Shown here: in pieces, positions 27,573-37,171 of the stretch | Layout of the letters: each line of letters begins with the position of its first letter | Position numbering within the stretch: the stretch's first letter is position 1 | Source: Nesterenkonia alkaliphila | Lineage (GTDB): Bacteria > Actinomycetota > Actinomycetes > Actinomycetales > Micrococcaceae | Reading direction: 5' to 3' | NCBI RefSeq assembly: GCF_009758175.1 | Contig: NZ_WRPM01000038.1 | Span: forward strand, 1 to 64,000 | DNA: 64,000 nucleotides | Program-made: the position numbers and the translations under genes | The notes under the pieces: model-generated | The model's input: only the letters and a program-made list of their open reading frames with translations | Databases searched by the model: none | Told to the model about the DNA's origin: nothing

Positions 27573-29123
27573 CTAAGCCTGTAGCCGGGCGATCCAGGAC
27601 TCGACATCATCGGCCTTCCTGGGCAGAGCCGCGGAGAGATTCTCGCAGCCGTCCTCGGTGACCAGCACATCGTCCTCGATGCGTACCCCGATCCCGCGGT
27701 ACTCCTCCGGGACCGCCAGGTCCTCGTTCTTGAAGTACAGGCCGGGTTCGATGGTGAAGACCATGCCCGGCTCGAGCACCCCGTCCAGGTAGAGATCGCG
27801 TTTGGCCTGGGCGCAGTCGTGGACATCCAACCCCAGGTGATGGCTGGTGCCATGCGGCATCCAGCGCCGGTGCTGCTGGCCCTCGGGAGAGAGCGCCTCA
27901 TCCAGGGAGACCGGCAGCAGGCCCCAATCGTCGAGGTGCTCCGCCAGCACCTTCACCGCGGTGGCGTGGATATCGCGGAACTTGATGCCCGGACGCACCA
28001 CCTCAAATGCGGCGTCAGCGGCGGCCAACACGGCCTCGTAGACCCGGCGCTGCACCGGTGAGTAGCTGCCGGAGACCGGAATGGTGCGGGTGATGTCCGC
28101 AGTGTAGAGCGAATCGGCCTCCACCCCGGCATCCAGCAGCAGCAGCTCACCGGGATCGATCCGGTCGTGGTTGCGGATCCAGTGCAGGATCGTGGCGTTA
28201 TTCCCGGAGGCCGCGATGGTGTCATAGCCCAGATCATTGCCCTCAAGCCGGGCGCGGGCGAAGAAGGCACCCTCCACGATCCGCTCCCCGCGATCATGGC
28301 CCACTGCACGCGGCAGGGCACGCACTACATCCTCGAAGCCGGCGATGGTCGCAGCCACCGATCCGCGCAGCTGCTCCACCTCCCAGTCATCCTTGACCAG
28401 GCGGAGTTCGGAGCAGAACTCGGTCAGCTCAGCGTCCAGCGCATCGGAGGCTTCCAGGTCCATGCTGGCCTCGGCCCGGGCAGTGTCCACCAGAGCATCC
28501 ACGTTCAGGTCGGCCTCGCGCAGCAGGCGCACCTGGGTGCCGCCGCTGGCCGCCGGGCCCACATCCTTGCTCAGTGCCGCCTCGAACTGGTCCAGGTCCC
28601 GGGTCCTGATGCCCAGCCGCTGCTCGAACTCCGCCAGATCCGGCCGCGGCCCGATCCAGAACTCACCGTGCCTGGAGTCCGCGTAGAACTCCTCGGTGTC
28701 ACGCCCGGCCATCGGCTTGAAGTACAGCGTCACCTCGTGGTGGGCAGTGTCCCAGGCGCTAGGGGCCTGGTGCTCCGCAGGTTCGAAGACCAGCACGGCA
28801 TTGGGCTCATGGTCCACCCCAAGGCCGGTCAGATGCGCGAAGGCCGAATGCGGCCGGAACCGGTAGTCGGTGTCATTGGAGCGGACCTTCAGCGGCCCGG
28901 CTGGGATCACGATGCGCTCGCCGGCGAACCGCTCGGAGACAGCAGCCCGACGCCGCGGGGTGAAGTCCGCCACCTCATCACGGGGGTGTTCGCCCCCCTC
29001 GGTGGGTGCCCACTGGGCGGCCATGAATGCCTTGAACGCCTCGGACTGGGGGCGTTGGGAACGGTTGTTGACCCGGTCCTGCAGCTGCTGGCTCTCATCA
29101 CTGGTCTGCGCATCAGATGTCAT
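27573..29123 (-). CDS. pepP: Xaa-Pro aminopeptidase (aminopeptidase P family, M24B)
   Basis: A 516-residue M24B metallopeptidase that removes N-terminal residues linked to proline. The N-terminal creatinase-like domain (about 20-235) contains DYRFRPHSAFAHLTG. The C-terminal pita-bread domain shows the dinuclear metal ligands: LLLDAGVEADSLYTADITRT (two Asp), HGTSHHLGLDVHD (His), IEPGLYF (Glu) and GIGVRIEDDVLVTEDG (Glu). No signal peptide is present, so it is cytoplasmic. It converges on the stress membrane protein gene (18-base gap) and diverges from the PHP gene over about 60 bases. The length and motif set are typical of the actinobacterial PepP. Confidence 0.95.
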   Translation of the reverse strand: MTSDAQTSDESQQLQDRVNNRSQRPQSEAFKAFMAAQWAPTEGGEHPRDEVADFTPRRRAAVSERFAGERIVIPAGPLKVRSNDTDYRFRPHSAFAHLTGLGVDHEPNAVLVFEPAEHQAPSAWDTAHHEVTLYFKPMAGRDTEEFYADSRHGEFWIGPRPDLAEFEQRLGIRTRDLDQFEAALSKDVGPAASGGTQVRLLREADLNVDALVDTARAEASMDLEASDALDAELTEFCSELRLVKDDWEVEQLRGSVAATIAGFEDVVRALPRAVGHDRGERIVEGAFFARARLEGNDLGYDTIAASGNNATILHWIRNHDRIDPGELLLLDAGVEADSLYTADITRTIPVSGSYSPVQRRVYEAVLAAADAAFEVVRPGIKFRDIHATAVKVLAEHLDDWGLLPVSLDEALSPEGQQHRRWMPHGTSHHLGLDVHDCAQAKRDLYLDGVLEPGMVFTIEPGLYFKNEDLAVPEEYRGIGVRIEDDVLVTEDGCENLSAALPRKADDVESWIARLQA

Positions 29124-29182
29124 GAAATCAGTCTATGTCCCGAGGCGCTCCCGATGCGGGGCCAGTGGATACAGTGGGGAGC

Positions 29183-30040
29183 ATGAGCTTTGATCTGCAT
29201 ACTCACTCCACGGTCTCCGACGGCACTGAGCCGCCGGCGCATGTCGTTGCGGAGGCCGCTCGGGCGGGACTGGCCGGGATTGCGCTCACCGATCATGACT
29301 CCAATGCCGGCTGGGAGGAGGCCCGCACAGCCGCGCAGGAGCACGGCCTGGCATTCATCCCGGGGATGGAGATCAGCTCCAAGACCGACTCCGCCAGTGT
29401 GCATATGCTCAGCTATCTGCATGATCCGGCCGAACCTGCCATGCTGGAGATCAACGCTGCCACCCGCGGCGGTCGGGTGGAGCGGGCCAAACGGATCTGT
29501 GAGCGCCTGGCTGAGGACTTTCCGATCAGCTGGGAGCTGGTGCTGGAGCAGGTGACCGGGGAGGCCTCGATCGGTCGCCCGCATCTGGCCGATGCGCTGG
29601 TCGCCGCTGGGGTGGTGGAATCGCGCACCGAGGCCTTCCAGCGCTATCTGCACAAGGGCTCCCGCTACTACGTGGGGCAGGACAACCCGCATCCCACCGA
29701 GGTGGTGCAGCGAGTCCGTGCGGCCGGGGGAGTCCCGATCATTGCCCATGCGATGGCCGGTGCCCGCGGGAACACACTCTCGATGGCCGAACTTGAGGAG
29801 CTGGTGGATGCCGGCATGCTGGGCGTGGAGGTCTACCACCGCGACAATCCGCCCCAGGGTCAGCAGCTGCTGCTGGACTTGGCACGGCGGCGGGACCTCA
29901 TCGTGACCGGCTCCTCGGACTACCACGGGGTCACCGGTAAGCCGAACCGGCTGGGGGAGCACACCACCGATCCTGAGCAGGTGGCGCGAATCCTGGCGGC
30001 CGGCACCGGATCAGCAGGCTCTGGGCCGCTGCCCGACTGA
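29183..30040 (+). CDS. PHP-domain phosphoesterase (RNase AM/YciV type)
   Basis: A 285-residue PHP hydrolase. Metal-binding motifs appear in order: FDLHTHSTVSDG (about 3-14), GIALTDHDSNAGW (about 32-44), FIPGMEIS (about 60), MLSYLHDP, GRPHLADAL, and the C-terminal TGSSDYHG (about 253-260). The overall pattern matches the TrpH/YciV group, of which E. coli YciV (RNase AM) is a 5'-3' exonuclease that acts on short oligonucleotides and 5S rRNA ends. Substrate in this organism is inferred only. The ATG at 29183 has GGGGAG six bases upstream; the frame opens 48 bases earlier, but that leader is not family-like. Confidence 0.9.
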   Translation: MSFDLHTHSTVSDGTEPPAHVVAEAARAGLAGIALTDHDSNAGWEEARTAAQEHGLAFIPGMEISSKTDSASVHMLSYLHDPAEPAMLEINAATRGGRVERAKRICERLAEDFPISWELVLEQVTGEASIGRPHLADALVAAGVVESRTEAFQRYLHKGSRYYVGQDNPHPTEVVQRVRAAGGVPIIAHAMAGARGNTLSMAELEELVDAGMLGVEVYHRDNPPQGQQLLLDLARRRDLIVTGSSDYHGVTGKPNRLGEHTTDPEQVARILAAGTGSAGSGPLPD

Positions 30041-30082
30041 GCCAGAGTCTCAGCCTGGCCCCATGGCCTACAATCATCACCC

Positions 30083-30715
30083 ATGACTACGGCACCAGCG
30101 TCCGAACCAGGCCGGGCCAAACGACTCCCACGCGAGCAGCGGCGGGCCCAGCTGCTGGACTGTGCCCTGAGAGTCTTTGTGGCCAAAGGTTTCCACGCCG
30201 CCTCTATGGATGACATCGCCGAATCGGCACAGGTCTCCAAGCCCGTGCTCTACCAGCACTTCCCCGGTAAGCATGAGCTGTTCCTGGACCTGTTGGACAA
30301 GCACCTGGGTCAGCTGCAGGACGAGCTGACCTCAGTGCTCGGCGGGGCCGAGACGAATAAGGAGCGGGTCTCCGGAACGGTCACCGCCTTCTACGAGTTC
30401 ATCGCCCGCAAAGATGAGGCCTACCGGCTGATCTTTGCCGCAGGTATGGACAATGACCCCACTGTGGCCGAACGGCTGGAGCGGTTCCACGATGCCCTGG
30501 CCTTCGCCATTGCTGAGGTGATCGCTGATGACACCGGCCAGCCCATGGCCGAGGCCACGATGCTCGGTCACGGGCTGATCGGAATGGCCACCACTGCCGC
30601 CCGGCACTGGTCCAAGCTGTCCGAACGCCCCGACCTGGAGACCTCCGCGCAGCTCACCTCCCGTTTAGCCTGGCGCGGAATATCCGGCTTTCCCAAGGAG
30701 TCGGAGCAGTCCTGA
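30083..30715 (+). CDS. TetR-family transcriptional regulator (Rv3208-like)
   Basis: A 210-residue TetR regulator. The N-terminal DNA-binding domain is obvious: REQRRAQLLDCALRVFVAKG then SMDDIAESAQVSKPVLYQHF and GKHELFLDLLD (about 10-75). The C-terminal ligand domain (about 85-205) is specific to this subfamily. Position is informative: it is followed by the DUF3107 gene, as Rv3208 is by Rv3208A in Mycobacterium tuberculosis, and then by a DEAD-box helicase, also near that locus. The inducer and targets are unknown. Confidence 0.93.
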   Translation: MTTAPASEPGRAKRLPREQRRAQLLDCALRVFVAKGFHAASMDDIAESAQVSKPVLYQHFPGKHELFLDLLDKHLGQLQDELTSVLGGAETNKERVSGTVTAFYEFIARKDEAYRLIFAAGMDNDPTVAERLERFHDALAFAIAEVIADDTGQPMAEATMLGHGLIGMATTAARHWSKLSERPDLETSAQLTSRLAWRGISGFPKESEQS

Positions 30716-30819
30716 CCGGGCTGGGCAGGTAGGATCGGGCGTAAAGACCTGTACTGCGGCGTCGTACTGCTCCTGCTGTGAGCGTAAGCGGCGCCGGCCC
30801 CAAAACCTCAAGGAGTGGC

Positions 30820-31053
30820 ATGGAAGTACGCATCGGAGTCCAGAACGTGACCCGCGAGATCGTCGTCGACACCAAGGCTTCGGCCGAGGAGATCGAAAAG
30901 ACCGTGGCCGAGGCGATCGAGAAGTCCAAGCCGCTGCTGAGTCTCACCGACCGCCGCGAGAAGAAAGTGGTGGTGCCGGTGGCCTCGATCGGATACGTAG
31001 AGATCGGCTCCGACACCAAACAGACGGTGGGCTTTGCCGCCGTCGCTGAATGA
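30820..31053 (+). CDS. DUF3107 small actinobacterial protein (Rv3208A/TB9.4-like)
   Basis: A 77-residue protein of the actinobacterial DUF3107 family. It begins MEVRIGVQNVTREIVVDT and ends KQTVGFAAVAE, with KSKPLLSLTDRREKKVVVP between; this is the family pattern of an alpha-beta mini-fold. AAGGAG lies seven bases before the ATG at 30820, which decides the start over an in-frame codon at 30778. The stop overlaps the ATG of the DEAD-box helicase by four bases, so they are coupled. Function is unknown. Confidence 0.9.
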   Translation: MEVRIGVQNVTREIVVDTKASAEEIEKTVAEAIEKSKPLLSLTDRREKKVVVPVASIGYVEIGSDTKQTVGFAAVAE

Positions 31054-32609
31054 AAGAACGAATGACAGACACTGCAGAACACACTCTGACCTTCGCGGAC
31101 TTCGACGTCCGCAGCGAGATCGTTGAGGCGCTGGCCGAGAAGGGCATCATTTCCCCCTTCCCCATCCAGGCCGAGACCCTGCCGATCGCCCTTCGCGGCA
31201 ATGACATCATCGGCCAGGCCAAGACCGGCACCGGTAAGACCCTCGGCTTCGGGATCCCCGCCCTGCAGCGGGTGGCCTCACCCGGCACGGACGCCTATGA
31301 GGCGCTGCCCAGCCCCGGCGCACCCCAGGCGCTGATCGTGGCACCCACCCGTGAATTGGCCGTCCAGGTGGCCGGGGACCTCACAACTGCCGGGTCCAAG
31401 ATGAGCGCACGGATCGCCACCATCTACGGCGGGCGTGACTACGAGCCGCAGATCAAGCAGCTCAACGCCGGCGTGGAGATCGTAGTGGGCACCCCCGGGC
31501 GGCTTATCGATCTGCACCGGCAGAAGCACCTGAACCTGAAGAACGTGAAGATCGTGGTGCTGGACGAGGCCGATGAGATGCTCGACCTCGGCTTCCTGCC
31601 CGATGTGGAGAAGCTGCTCAGCTACGTGCCCGAGGTGCGCCAGACCATGCTGTTCTCGGCCACCATGCCCGGGCCCGTGGTCTCCATGGCTCGGCGGTTC
31701 ATGACCAAGCCCACGCATATCTCCGCCGCCGACCCCTTTGACGAGGGTGTGACCAAGAAGGACATCCGCCAGGTGGTCTACCGGGCGCACTCGCTGGACA
31801 AGGACGAGATGATCGCCCGGATCCTGCAGGCAGAGGGGCGCGGCCGGACCATCATCTTCACCCGCACCAAGCGGCAGGCCGACAAACTGGCCGATGAACT
31901 GAAGACCCGCGGATTCGCCGCCGGCGCCATCCACGGCGATCTGGGCCAGGGAGCCCGCGAACAGGCCCTGCGCGCCTTCCGCAATGACAAGGTCGATGTG
32001 CTGGTGGCCACCGATGTCGCCGCCCGCGGCATCGACGTCACGGACGTCACCCACGTGATCAACTACGTCTGCCCGGAGGACGAGTCCACCTATCTGCACC
32101 GGATCGGCCGCACCGGCCGCGCCGGGCAGAAGGGCACCGCCGTGACCTTTGTGGACTGGGAGGATGTCCCGCGCTGGAGCCTGATCAATAAGGCGATCGG
32201 CCTGGACCAGCCTGAACCGGTGGAGACCTACTCATCCTCCCCCCACCTGTTTGAGGACCTCGACATCCCCAAGGGCACCAAGGGCAGGCTGCCCCGGCAT
32301 AAGCGTTCCAAAGAGGGCCTGGAGGGCGAGGAGCTCGAGGAGCTCGGCGGTCCGGACCGTTCCGGCGGGCGCAATAGGCGTGAGGGCGGTTCAGGCCGGG
32401 GCCGCGATGGCAATCGTTCCGGGGGTGGCCGCGATACTGGCTGGAGCCGCAGCCGCAGCCGGCGCCGCTCCAGCGGGGAGCAGGGCGGGAACACCAACGA
32501 CGCCGCCGGCTCCGCTGAGCAGCCCAAGAAGGAGGGCGGTTCCCGCTCTTCCCAGCGCCGCCGGCGCCGCCGCAAGGTCACCAAGACTGACTCCGGCTCC
32601 TCCGAGTAG
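31050..32609 (+). CDS. DEAD-box RNA helicase (RhlE/DeaD-like)
   Basis: A 519-residue ATP-dependent RNA helicase. All core motifs are present: Q motif FPIQAETLPIAL (about 35), motif I AKTGTGKT (about 56), Ia PTRELAVQV (about 97), Ib GTPGRL (about 148), II VLDEADEML (about 171), III SAT (about 203), V RGIDV (about 328) and VI HRIGRTGRAG (about 350). The C-terminal ~115 residues are a basic, Arg/Gly/Ser-rich tail (RSRSRRRS, SQRRRRRRK) likely to bind RNA without sequence specificity. The initiator may be the ATG at 31050, overlapping the DUF3107 stop, or the in-frame ATG at 31062. Typical roles are mRNA turnover, ribosome assembly and cold adaptation. Confidence 0.94.
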   Translation: MKERMTDTAEHTLTFADFDVRSEIVEALAEKGIISPFPIQAETLPIALRGNDIIGQAKTGTGKTLGFGIPALQRVASPGTDAYEALPSPGAPQALIVAPTRELAVQVAGDLTTAGSKMSARIATIYGGRDYEPQIKQLNAGVEIVVGTPGRLIDLHRQKHLNLKNVKIVVLDEADEMLDLGFLPDVEKLLSYVPEVRQTMLFSATMPGPVVSMARRFMTKPTHISAADPFDEGVTKKDIRQVVYRAHSLDKDEMIARILQAEGRGRTIIFTRTKRQADKLADELKTRGFAAGAIHGDLGQGAREQALRAFRNDKVDVLVATDVAARGIDVTDVTHVINYVCPEDESTYLHRIGRTGRAGQKGTAVTFVDWEDVPRWSLINKAIGLDQPEPVETYSSSPHLFEDLDIPKGTKGRLPRHKRSKEGLEGEELEELGGPDRSGGRNRREGGSGRGRDGNRSGGGRDTGWSRSRSRRRSSGEQGGNTNDAAGSAEQPKKEGGSRSSQRRRRRRKVTKTDSGSSE

Positions 32610-32622
32610 CACACCACAAGTC

Positions 32623-32687
32623 GAGTACCGCTGTTTTCGGCTTCCGAGCCCGAAATCGGCGCTTACAGCCCGAAAACAGCGGTGCTC
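32623..32687. repeat. Dispersed palindromic element, copy A
   Basis: A 65-base inverted repeat between the helicase and GNAT genes. The arms ACCGCTGTTTTCGG (32627-32640) and CCGAAAACAGCGGT (32670-32683) pair perfectly for 14 bases, and the pairing extends outward with one mismatch. The central ~29 bases include GAGCCCGAAATCGGC. A related copy lies in opposite orientation near 34861-34917. It sits just after the helicase stop and could fold as a terminator in the RNA, but there is no T-tract. Confidence 0.7.
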
Positions 32688-32704
32688 AAGCCGATGGAGA
32701 ACCT

Positions 32705-33232
32705 ATGAGTACGACGACGCCCGAGACCACCTCCACTGCCCAGATCCGCCCCGCACAGGAAGCGGACTTCGGCCGCATCGGTGAGCTGACCGTCGCCGCC
32801 TATCTGGAGGGCGGACACCTGGGGCCCCAGGACACCTACCTTCAGCACCTCACCGAGGTGGCCGACCGGGCAGCCAAGGCTCGGCTGCTGGTGGCCGAGG
32901 TGGACGGCGTCGTCGCCGGCTCCGCCACCGTCACCGACTTCGACGGCGCCTATGCGGAGGTCGCCCTACCCGGGGAGATGGAGTTCCGGATGCTGGCAGT
33001 GGCGCCCGAGTTCCAGGGCCGTGGAGTCGCCCGGGCACTGGTCCGCCATATCATGGCCGAAGCCCAATCCCGCCCGGAGATCCTCGGCGTGGCTCTGTGC
33101 AGCCTGCGCTCGATGACCGCCGCGCACGCCCTCTACGAGTCGGAGGGGTTCGTCCGTGACCCCCGCCGGGACTTCGTGCTGAACATCCCCCAGAAGCAGG
33201 CCACCTTCCCCTTCTTCCGCCGAGAGGTGTGA
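32705..33232 (+). CDS. GNAT-family N-acetyltransferase
   Basis: A 175-residue single-domain GNAT acetyltransferase. Motif A reads EFRMLAVAPEFQGRGVARALVRHI (about 96-119), with the Q-x-x-G-x-A pyrophosphate loop, and motif B with MTAAHALYESEGFVRDPRRDF (about 138-158) is also typical. The acceptor is unknown. It starts 17 bases after copy A of the palindromic element and is followed seven bases later by the low-molecular-weight phosphatase gene, with which it is probably cotranscribed. Confidence 0.88.
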   Translation: MSTTTPETTSTAQIRPAQEADFGRIGELTVAAYLEGGHLGPQDTYLQHLTEVADRAAKARLLVAEVDGVVAGSATVTDFDGAYAEVALPGEMEFRMLAVAPEFQGRGVARALVRHIMAEAQSRPEILGVALCSLRSMTAAHALYESEGFVRDPRRDFVLNIPQKQATFPFFRREV

Positions 33233-33239
33233 CCCCCTG

Positions 33240-33818
33240 ATGAGCGCACAGTTCACCATCCTCACCGTTTGCACCGGAAACATCTGCCGCTCGCCCGCCA
33301 TGGAGCGCCTGCTGGCCCACCTGTTCCGGGACGAGCCGGGCATCGAGGTGATCTCCGGGGGCACCTACGCCCATGACGGCGAGGATATGCAGGAGCCGAT
33401 GAAGCGCCGGATCGCCGAGTACGGGGCGGAGACCGCAGACTTCACAGCCGAGCAGGTCACCCCGGAGATGATCGATCGTGCGGACCTCATCCTGGCCGCC
33501 ACCGGTGTCCACGTCCGGGACATGCTCGCCGAGGTCCCGCAGGCGCGCGAGAAGATCTTCACCCACATCAAGTTCGGCCATCTCCTGGAAGATGTTGGGC
33601 AGGCTGCCCAGGGCGGGAGCACCGTCGAGAAGCTCGCAGCCCTGGTCACTGTGCTGGACAGGGCACGCCGGGAGGCTGGGGCAGCTGATGAGGAGGACGT
33701 TGTCGACCCCTATATGCTGCCGGAATCAGTGTTCGACGAGTCCTTCCAGCAGATCCGTGAGCCGGTTGAGAAGCTGGCCGAGGTGCTGGGGCTTCAGGAA
33801 CAGCTTTCAGAGCAGTGA
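33240..33818 (+). CDS. Low-molecular-weight protein-tyrosine phosphatase family protein
   Basis: A 192-residue member of the low-molecular-weight phosphatase family. The P-loop VCTGNICRSP (10-19, nucleophile Cys11 and Arg17, C-x5-R) is intact, and the distal DPY motif that carries the general-acid Asp is seen in EEDVVDPYMLPE (about 154). The C-terminal region is somewhat longer than the classical ~155-residue enzymes. Substrates may be phosphotyrosine proteins or, for the related arsenate reductase group, arsenate; the DPY motif favours phosphatase activity. The last 12 bases overlap the 3' end of the convergent CPBP protease gene. Confidence 0.88.
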   Translation: MSAQFTILTVCTGNICRSPAMERLLAHLFRDEPGIEVISGGTYAHDGEDMQEPMKRRIAEYGAETADFTAEQVTPEMIDRADLILAATGVHVRDMLAEVPQAREKIFTHIKFGHLLEDVGQAAQGGSTVEKLAALVTVLDRARREAGAADEEDVVDPYMLPESVFDESFQQIREPVEKLAEVLGLQEQLSEQ

Positions 33819-34625
33819 GTCCAGGCCGAAGCTGGTCAGTACCAGCGGAAAGGCCAGGAACGCAGTGGCGTCGAGCAGGAAGTGCGCGATGACTAGCGGC
33901 ATCACTCGCCCGTACCTCAGGTAGAGCCAGCCGAAGATCACCCCCATGACCAGGTTCCCGAAGCCGGGGCCGAAGCCCTGGTAGAGGTGATAGGCCCCGC
34001 GCAGGGCCGCTGAGGCCAGGATGAGCAGCCAGAGCGCAGCGGTGGAGGTGGCCAGCTGCGGCCAGATCCGGCGCGCCCGGTCGAAGAGGTAGGCCACCAT
34101 GATGACCTCCTCCAGCAGGGAGTGCCGCAGTGCGGCCAGCAGCAGCACCGGCGCTGACCACCAGTACTCCGTGACGTCGCTCGGCACGATCTGCACAGTC
34201 AGGCCCAGTCCGCGCCCGGCGGCATAGACCACCAGGGTGCCCAGTCCGATGAGCACGAACAGCCCGGCTCCCAGTGCCCAGTCCCTGCCGGGCCGGCGGA
34301 AGTCCAGGCCCCAGCGCCGGAAAGGATTGCCTCCGTGGAGGAAGAGCAGGTAGAGGACCAGGGTCACCGGTACCAGGGCGAAGAGTGAGTCCAGCAGCTG
34401 GTAGCTGAAGTCGAAGAACTCCGCCCGGGAGCGGGAGCGCTGCACGGTGGCGCTCTGCTCGGACAGCGGGGCGATGCTCAGCCGCTCGGCCAGCTGAAGC
34501 ACTGCATAGACCGCACTGCGGCCCAGGGAGAGCGCTAGCACGATGCCTACCTCCCAGGCGTAGAAGCGGCGGGAGACAGCGCCGCCGTCCGCAGAGAGAT
34601 GGGAGGGCGGCGTCGTGCTGGTCAC
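33807..34625 (-). CDS. CPBP-family intramembrane metalloprotease
   Basis: A 272-residue membrane protein of the CPBP (CAAX protease and bacteriocin-processing, Abi) family, with about six to eight hydrophobic segments. The three signature motifs are present: EEVIMVAYLFDR (motif 1, Glu172-Glu173), RGAYHLYQGFGPGFGNLVMG (motif 2, about 209-228, with His213) and AHFLLD (motif 3, His248). These residues coordinate zinc in the Rce1 fold, so the protein is probably catalytically competent. Substrates in bacteria are mostly unknown. It converges on the phosphatase gene with a 12-base overlap. Confidence 0.9.
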   Translation of the reverse strand: MTSTTPPSHLSADGGAVSRRFYAWEVGIVLALSLGRSAVYAVLQLAERLSIAPLSEQSATVQRSRSRAEFFDFSYQLLDSLFALVPVTLVLYLLFLHGGNPFRRWGLDFRRPGRDWALGAGLFVLIGLGTLVVYAAGRGLGLTVQIVPSDVTEYWWSAPVLLLAALRHSLLEEVIMVAYLFDRARRIWPQLATSTAALWLLILASAALRGAYHLYQGFGPGFGNLVMGVIFGWLYLRYGRVMPLVIAHFLLDATAFLAFPLVLTSFGLDSLL

Positions 34626-34702
34626 CTGTTGATTCTACGGAAACCGGATGCAGGGTTATCCACAGGTCTCGAAGATGCGAAGTGACACCACATTGCATCT
34701 AG

Positions 34703-34858
34703 TGCATTCTTCCACTAGAGCAGCAGGTGCTGGACCAACGGCGCAATGCGGCCTTCGAAGCGCAAGGGTGGACTGTGGTCCTGGTCAACAGTGTCCATGC
34801 CAGGAGCCGCTTCGCAGGGGTCATCGCCCGACTGCGCCGGCTACTGGAGAAGCGCTGA
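34703..34858 (+). pseudogene. Remnant of a DUF559-like (endonuclease-fold) protein, C-terminal end
   Basis: A 51-codon open stretch from after a TAG at 34700 to the TGA at 34856-34858 encodes a piece with the pattern DQRRNAAFEAQGWTVVLV, followed by RFAGVIARLRRLLEKR. This resembles the C-terminal end of DUF559/Vsr-like endonuclease-fold proteins common in actinobacteria (R..xAL...GW.vvrv... then a terminal helix). No start codon or N-terminal part is visible upstream, and a stop precedes it, so I regard it as a degraded fragment. It could instead be chance coding similarity. Confidence 0.4.
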
Positions 34859-34860
34859 TC

Positions 34861-34919
34861 ACCGCCGTTTTTGGCGTAAACGGGGAGTTTTGGCGCTCAG
34901 AAGCCGAAAACAGCGGGGG
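34861..34919. repeat. Dispersed palindromic element, copy B
   Basis: This region, read on the minus strand, begins CCGCTGTTTTCGGCTTCTG and ends TTTACGCCAAAAACGGCGG. The first 17 bases match copy A at 32628-32644 exactly and the far arm also corresponds. Both copies have CCGCTGTTTTCGGCTTC followed by a GAGC. The arms here pair less perfectly than in copy A. It lies between the gene remnant and the groEL terminator, on the opposite orientation to copy A. Confidence 0.65.
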
Positions 34920-34940
34920 TCACCACCTTGGAGATGAGTG

Positions 34941-34972
34941 AGGCCCTGGTCCCGCTGCCGGAACCAGGGCCT
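34941..34972 (-). terminator. Probable groESL terminator hairpin
   Basis: AGGCCCTGGT (34941-34950) and ACCAGGGCCT (34963-34972) form a perfect 10-base stem with a 12-base loop. It lies 27 bases downstream of the groEL stop on the leftward strand. There is no strong U-tract, as is usual in high-G+C actinobacteria. Confidence 0.7.
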
Positions 34973-34998
34973 TAGCTCTGAGGGGAATCAGACTGGGA

Positions 34999-36603
<1,605 letters not shown>

Positions 36604-36632
36604 TTACTCCTTAGATCGAGTAGATAAGTGGT

Positions 36633-36929
36633 TTACTTCTCGACCTTGGCCAGGACGTCGCGGGCGTTGAGCACCAGGTACTCCTCGCCGCCGACCTTGA
36701 CCTCAGTGCCGCCGAACTTGGAGTAGATGACCACATCGCCCTCGGCGACGTCTACGGGCAGGCGCTCACCGGAGTCGGAGACCTTGCCGGGGCCTACGGC
36801 CACGACCTCGCCCTCCTGGGGCTTCTCCTTGGCGGTGTCCGGAATGACCAGGCCGGAAGCGGTGGTCTGCTCGGCCTCCAGGGGGCGGACAACAATTCGA
36901 TCCTCGAGGGGCTTGATGGAGACTGACAC
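36633..36929 (-). CDS. groS: Co-chaperonin GroES (10 kDa)
   Basis: A 98-residue Gro[22 protein letters not shown] (the start), [24 protein letters not shown] (mobile-loop and roof regions) and a [26 protein letters not shown] ending. The GTG at 36929 is chosen over the earlier in-frame codon at 36974, because AAGGAGAG lies ten bases upstream and the protein then begins at the normal [10 protein letters not shown]. It forms the lid of the GroEL chamber and is first in the groES-groEL operon. Confidence 0.97.
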   Translation of the reverse strand: MSVSIKPLEDRIVVRPLEAEQTTASGLVIPDTAKEKPQEGEVVAVGPGKVSDSGERLPVDVAEGDVVIYSKFGGTEVKVGGEEYLVLNARDVLAKVEK

Positions 36930-37098
36930 GTCAGCTCTCTCCTTTGCTGAAGTTGATCTTCTCTTGGCTTGCACCGAGCACGACGACGCCGCACCCGGCT
37001 TTTCTTGTTGCTCGCCTGTGGAGTGACCAACCGTCGTCGCGGGAGCCGGAGGTCTCCGTCAGGCTTTCACACTCAGGCGGTTGACGGCCGCCGGAGAG

Positions 37099-37125
37099 TT
37101 AGCACCCGGTGACGCCGAGTGCTAA
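37099..37125 (-). promoter_or_regulatory. CIRCE operator 1 (HrcA) upstream of groES
   Basis: TTAGCACCC-N9-GAGTGCTAA matches the CIRCE consensus TTAGCACTC-N9-GAGTGCTAA with one mismatch. It lies just downstream of the predicted -10 at 37130-37135 (reading leftward), so an HrcA dimer bound here would sit at the transcription start. Confidence 0.93.
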
Positions 37126-37129
37126 TAGA

Positions 37130-37159
37130 ACTATAGAACGCCCGTTAGCACTCAATCAA
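37130..37159 (-). promoter_or_regulatory. groESL promoter between and overlapping CIRCE elements
   Basis: Reading leftward, TTGATT (37159-37154) is a near-consensus -35 placed within the spacer of CIRCE 2, and TATAGT (37135-37130) is the -10, with an 18-base spacer. The leader to groES is about 195 bases long. Confidence 0.75.
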
Positions 37160-37171
37160 GCAGAGTGCTAA
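37145..37171 (-). promoter_or_regulatory. CIRCE operator 2 (HrcA), inside the 3' end of the YeeE gene
   Basis: TTAGCACTC-N9-GAGTGCTAA is a perfect match to the CIRCE consensus. It overlaps the -35 of the groESL promoter and contains the last codons and stop of the upstream YeeE/YedE gene (stop at 37152-37154). Confidence 0.95.
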
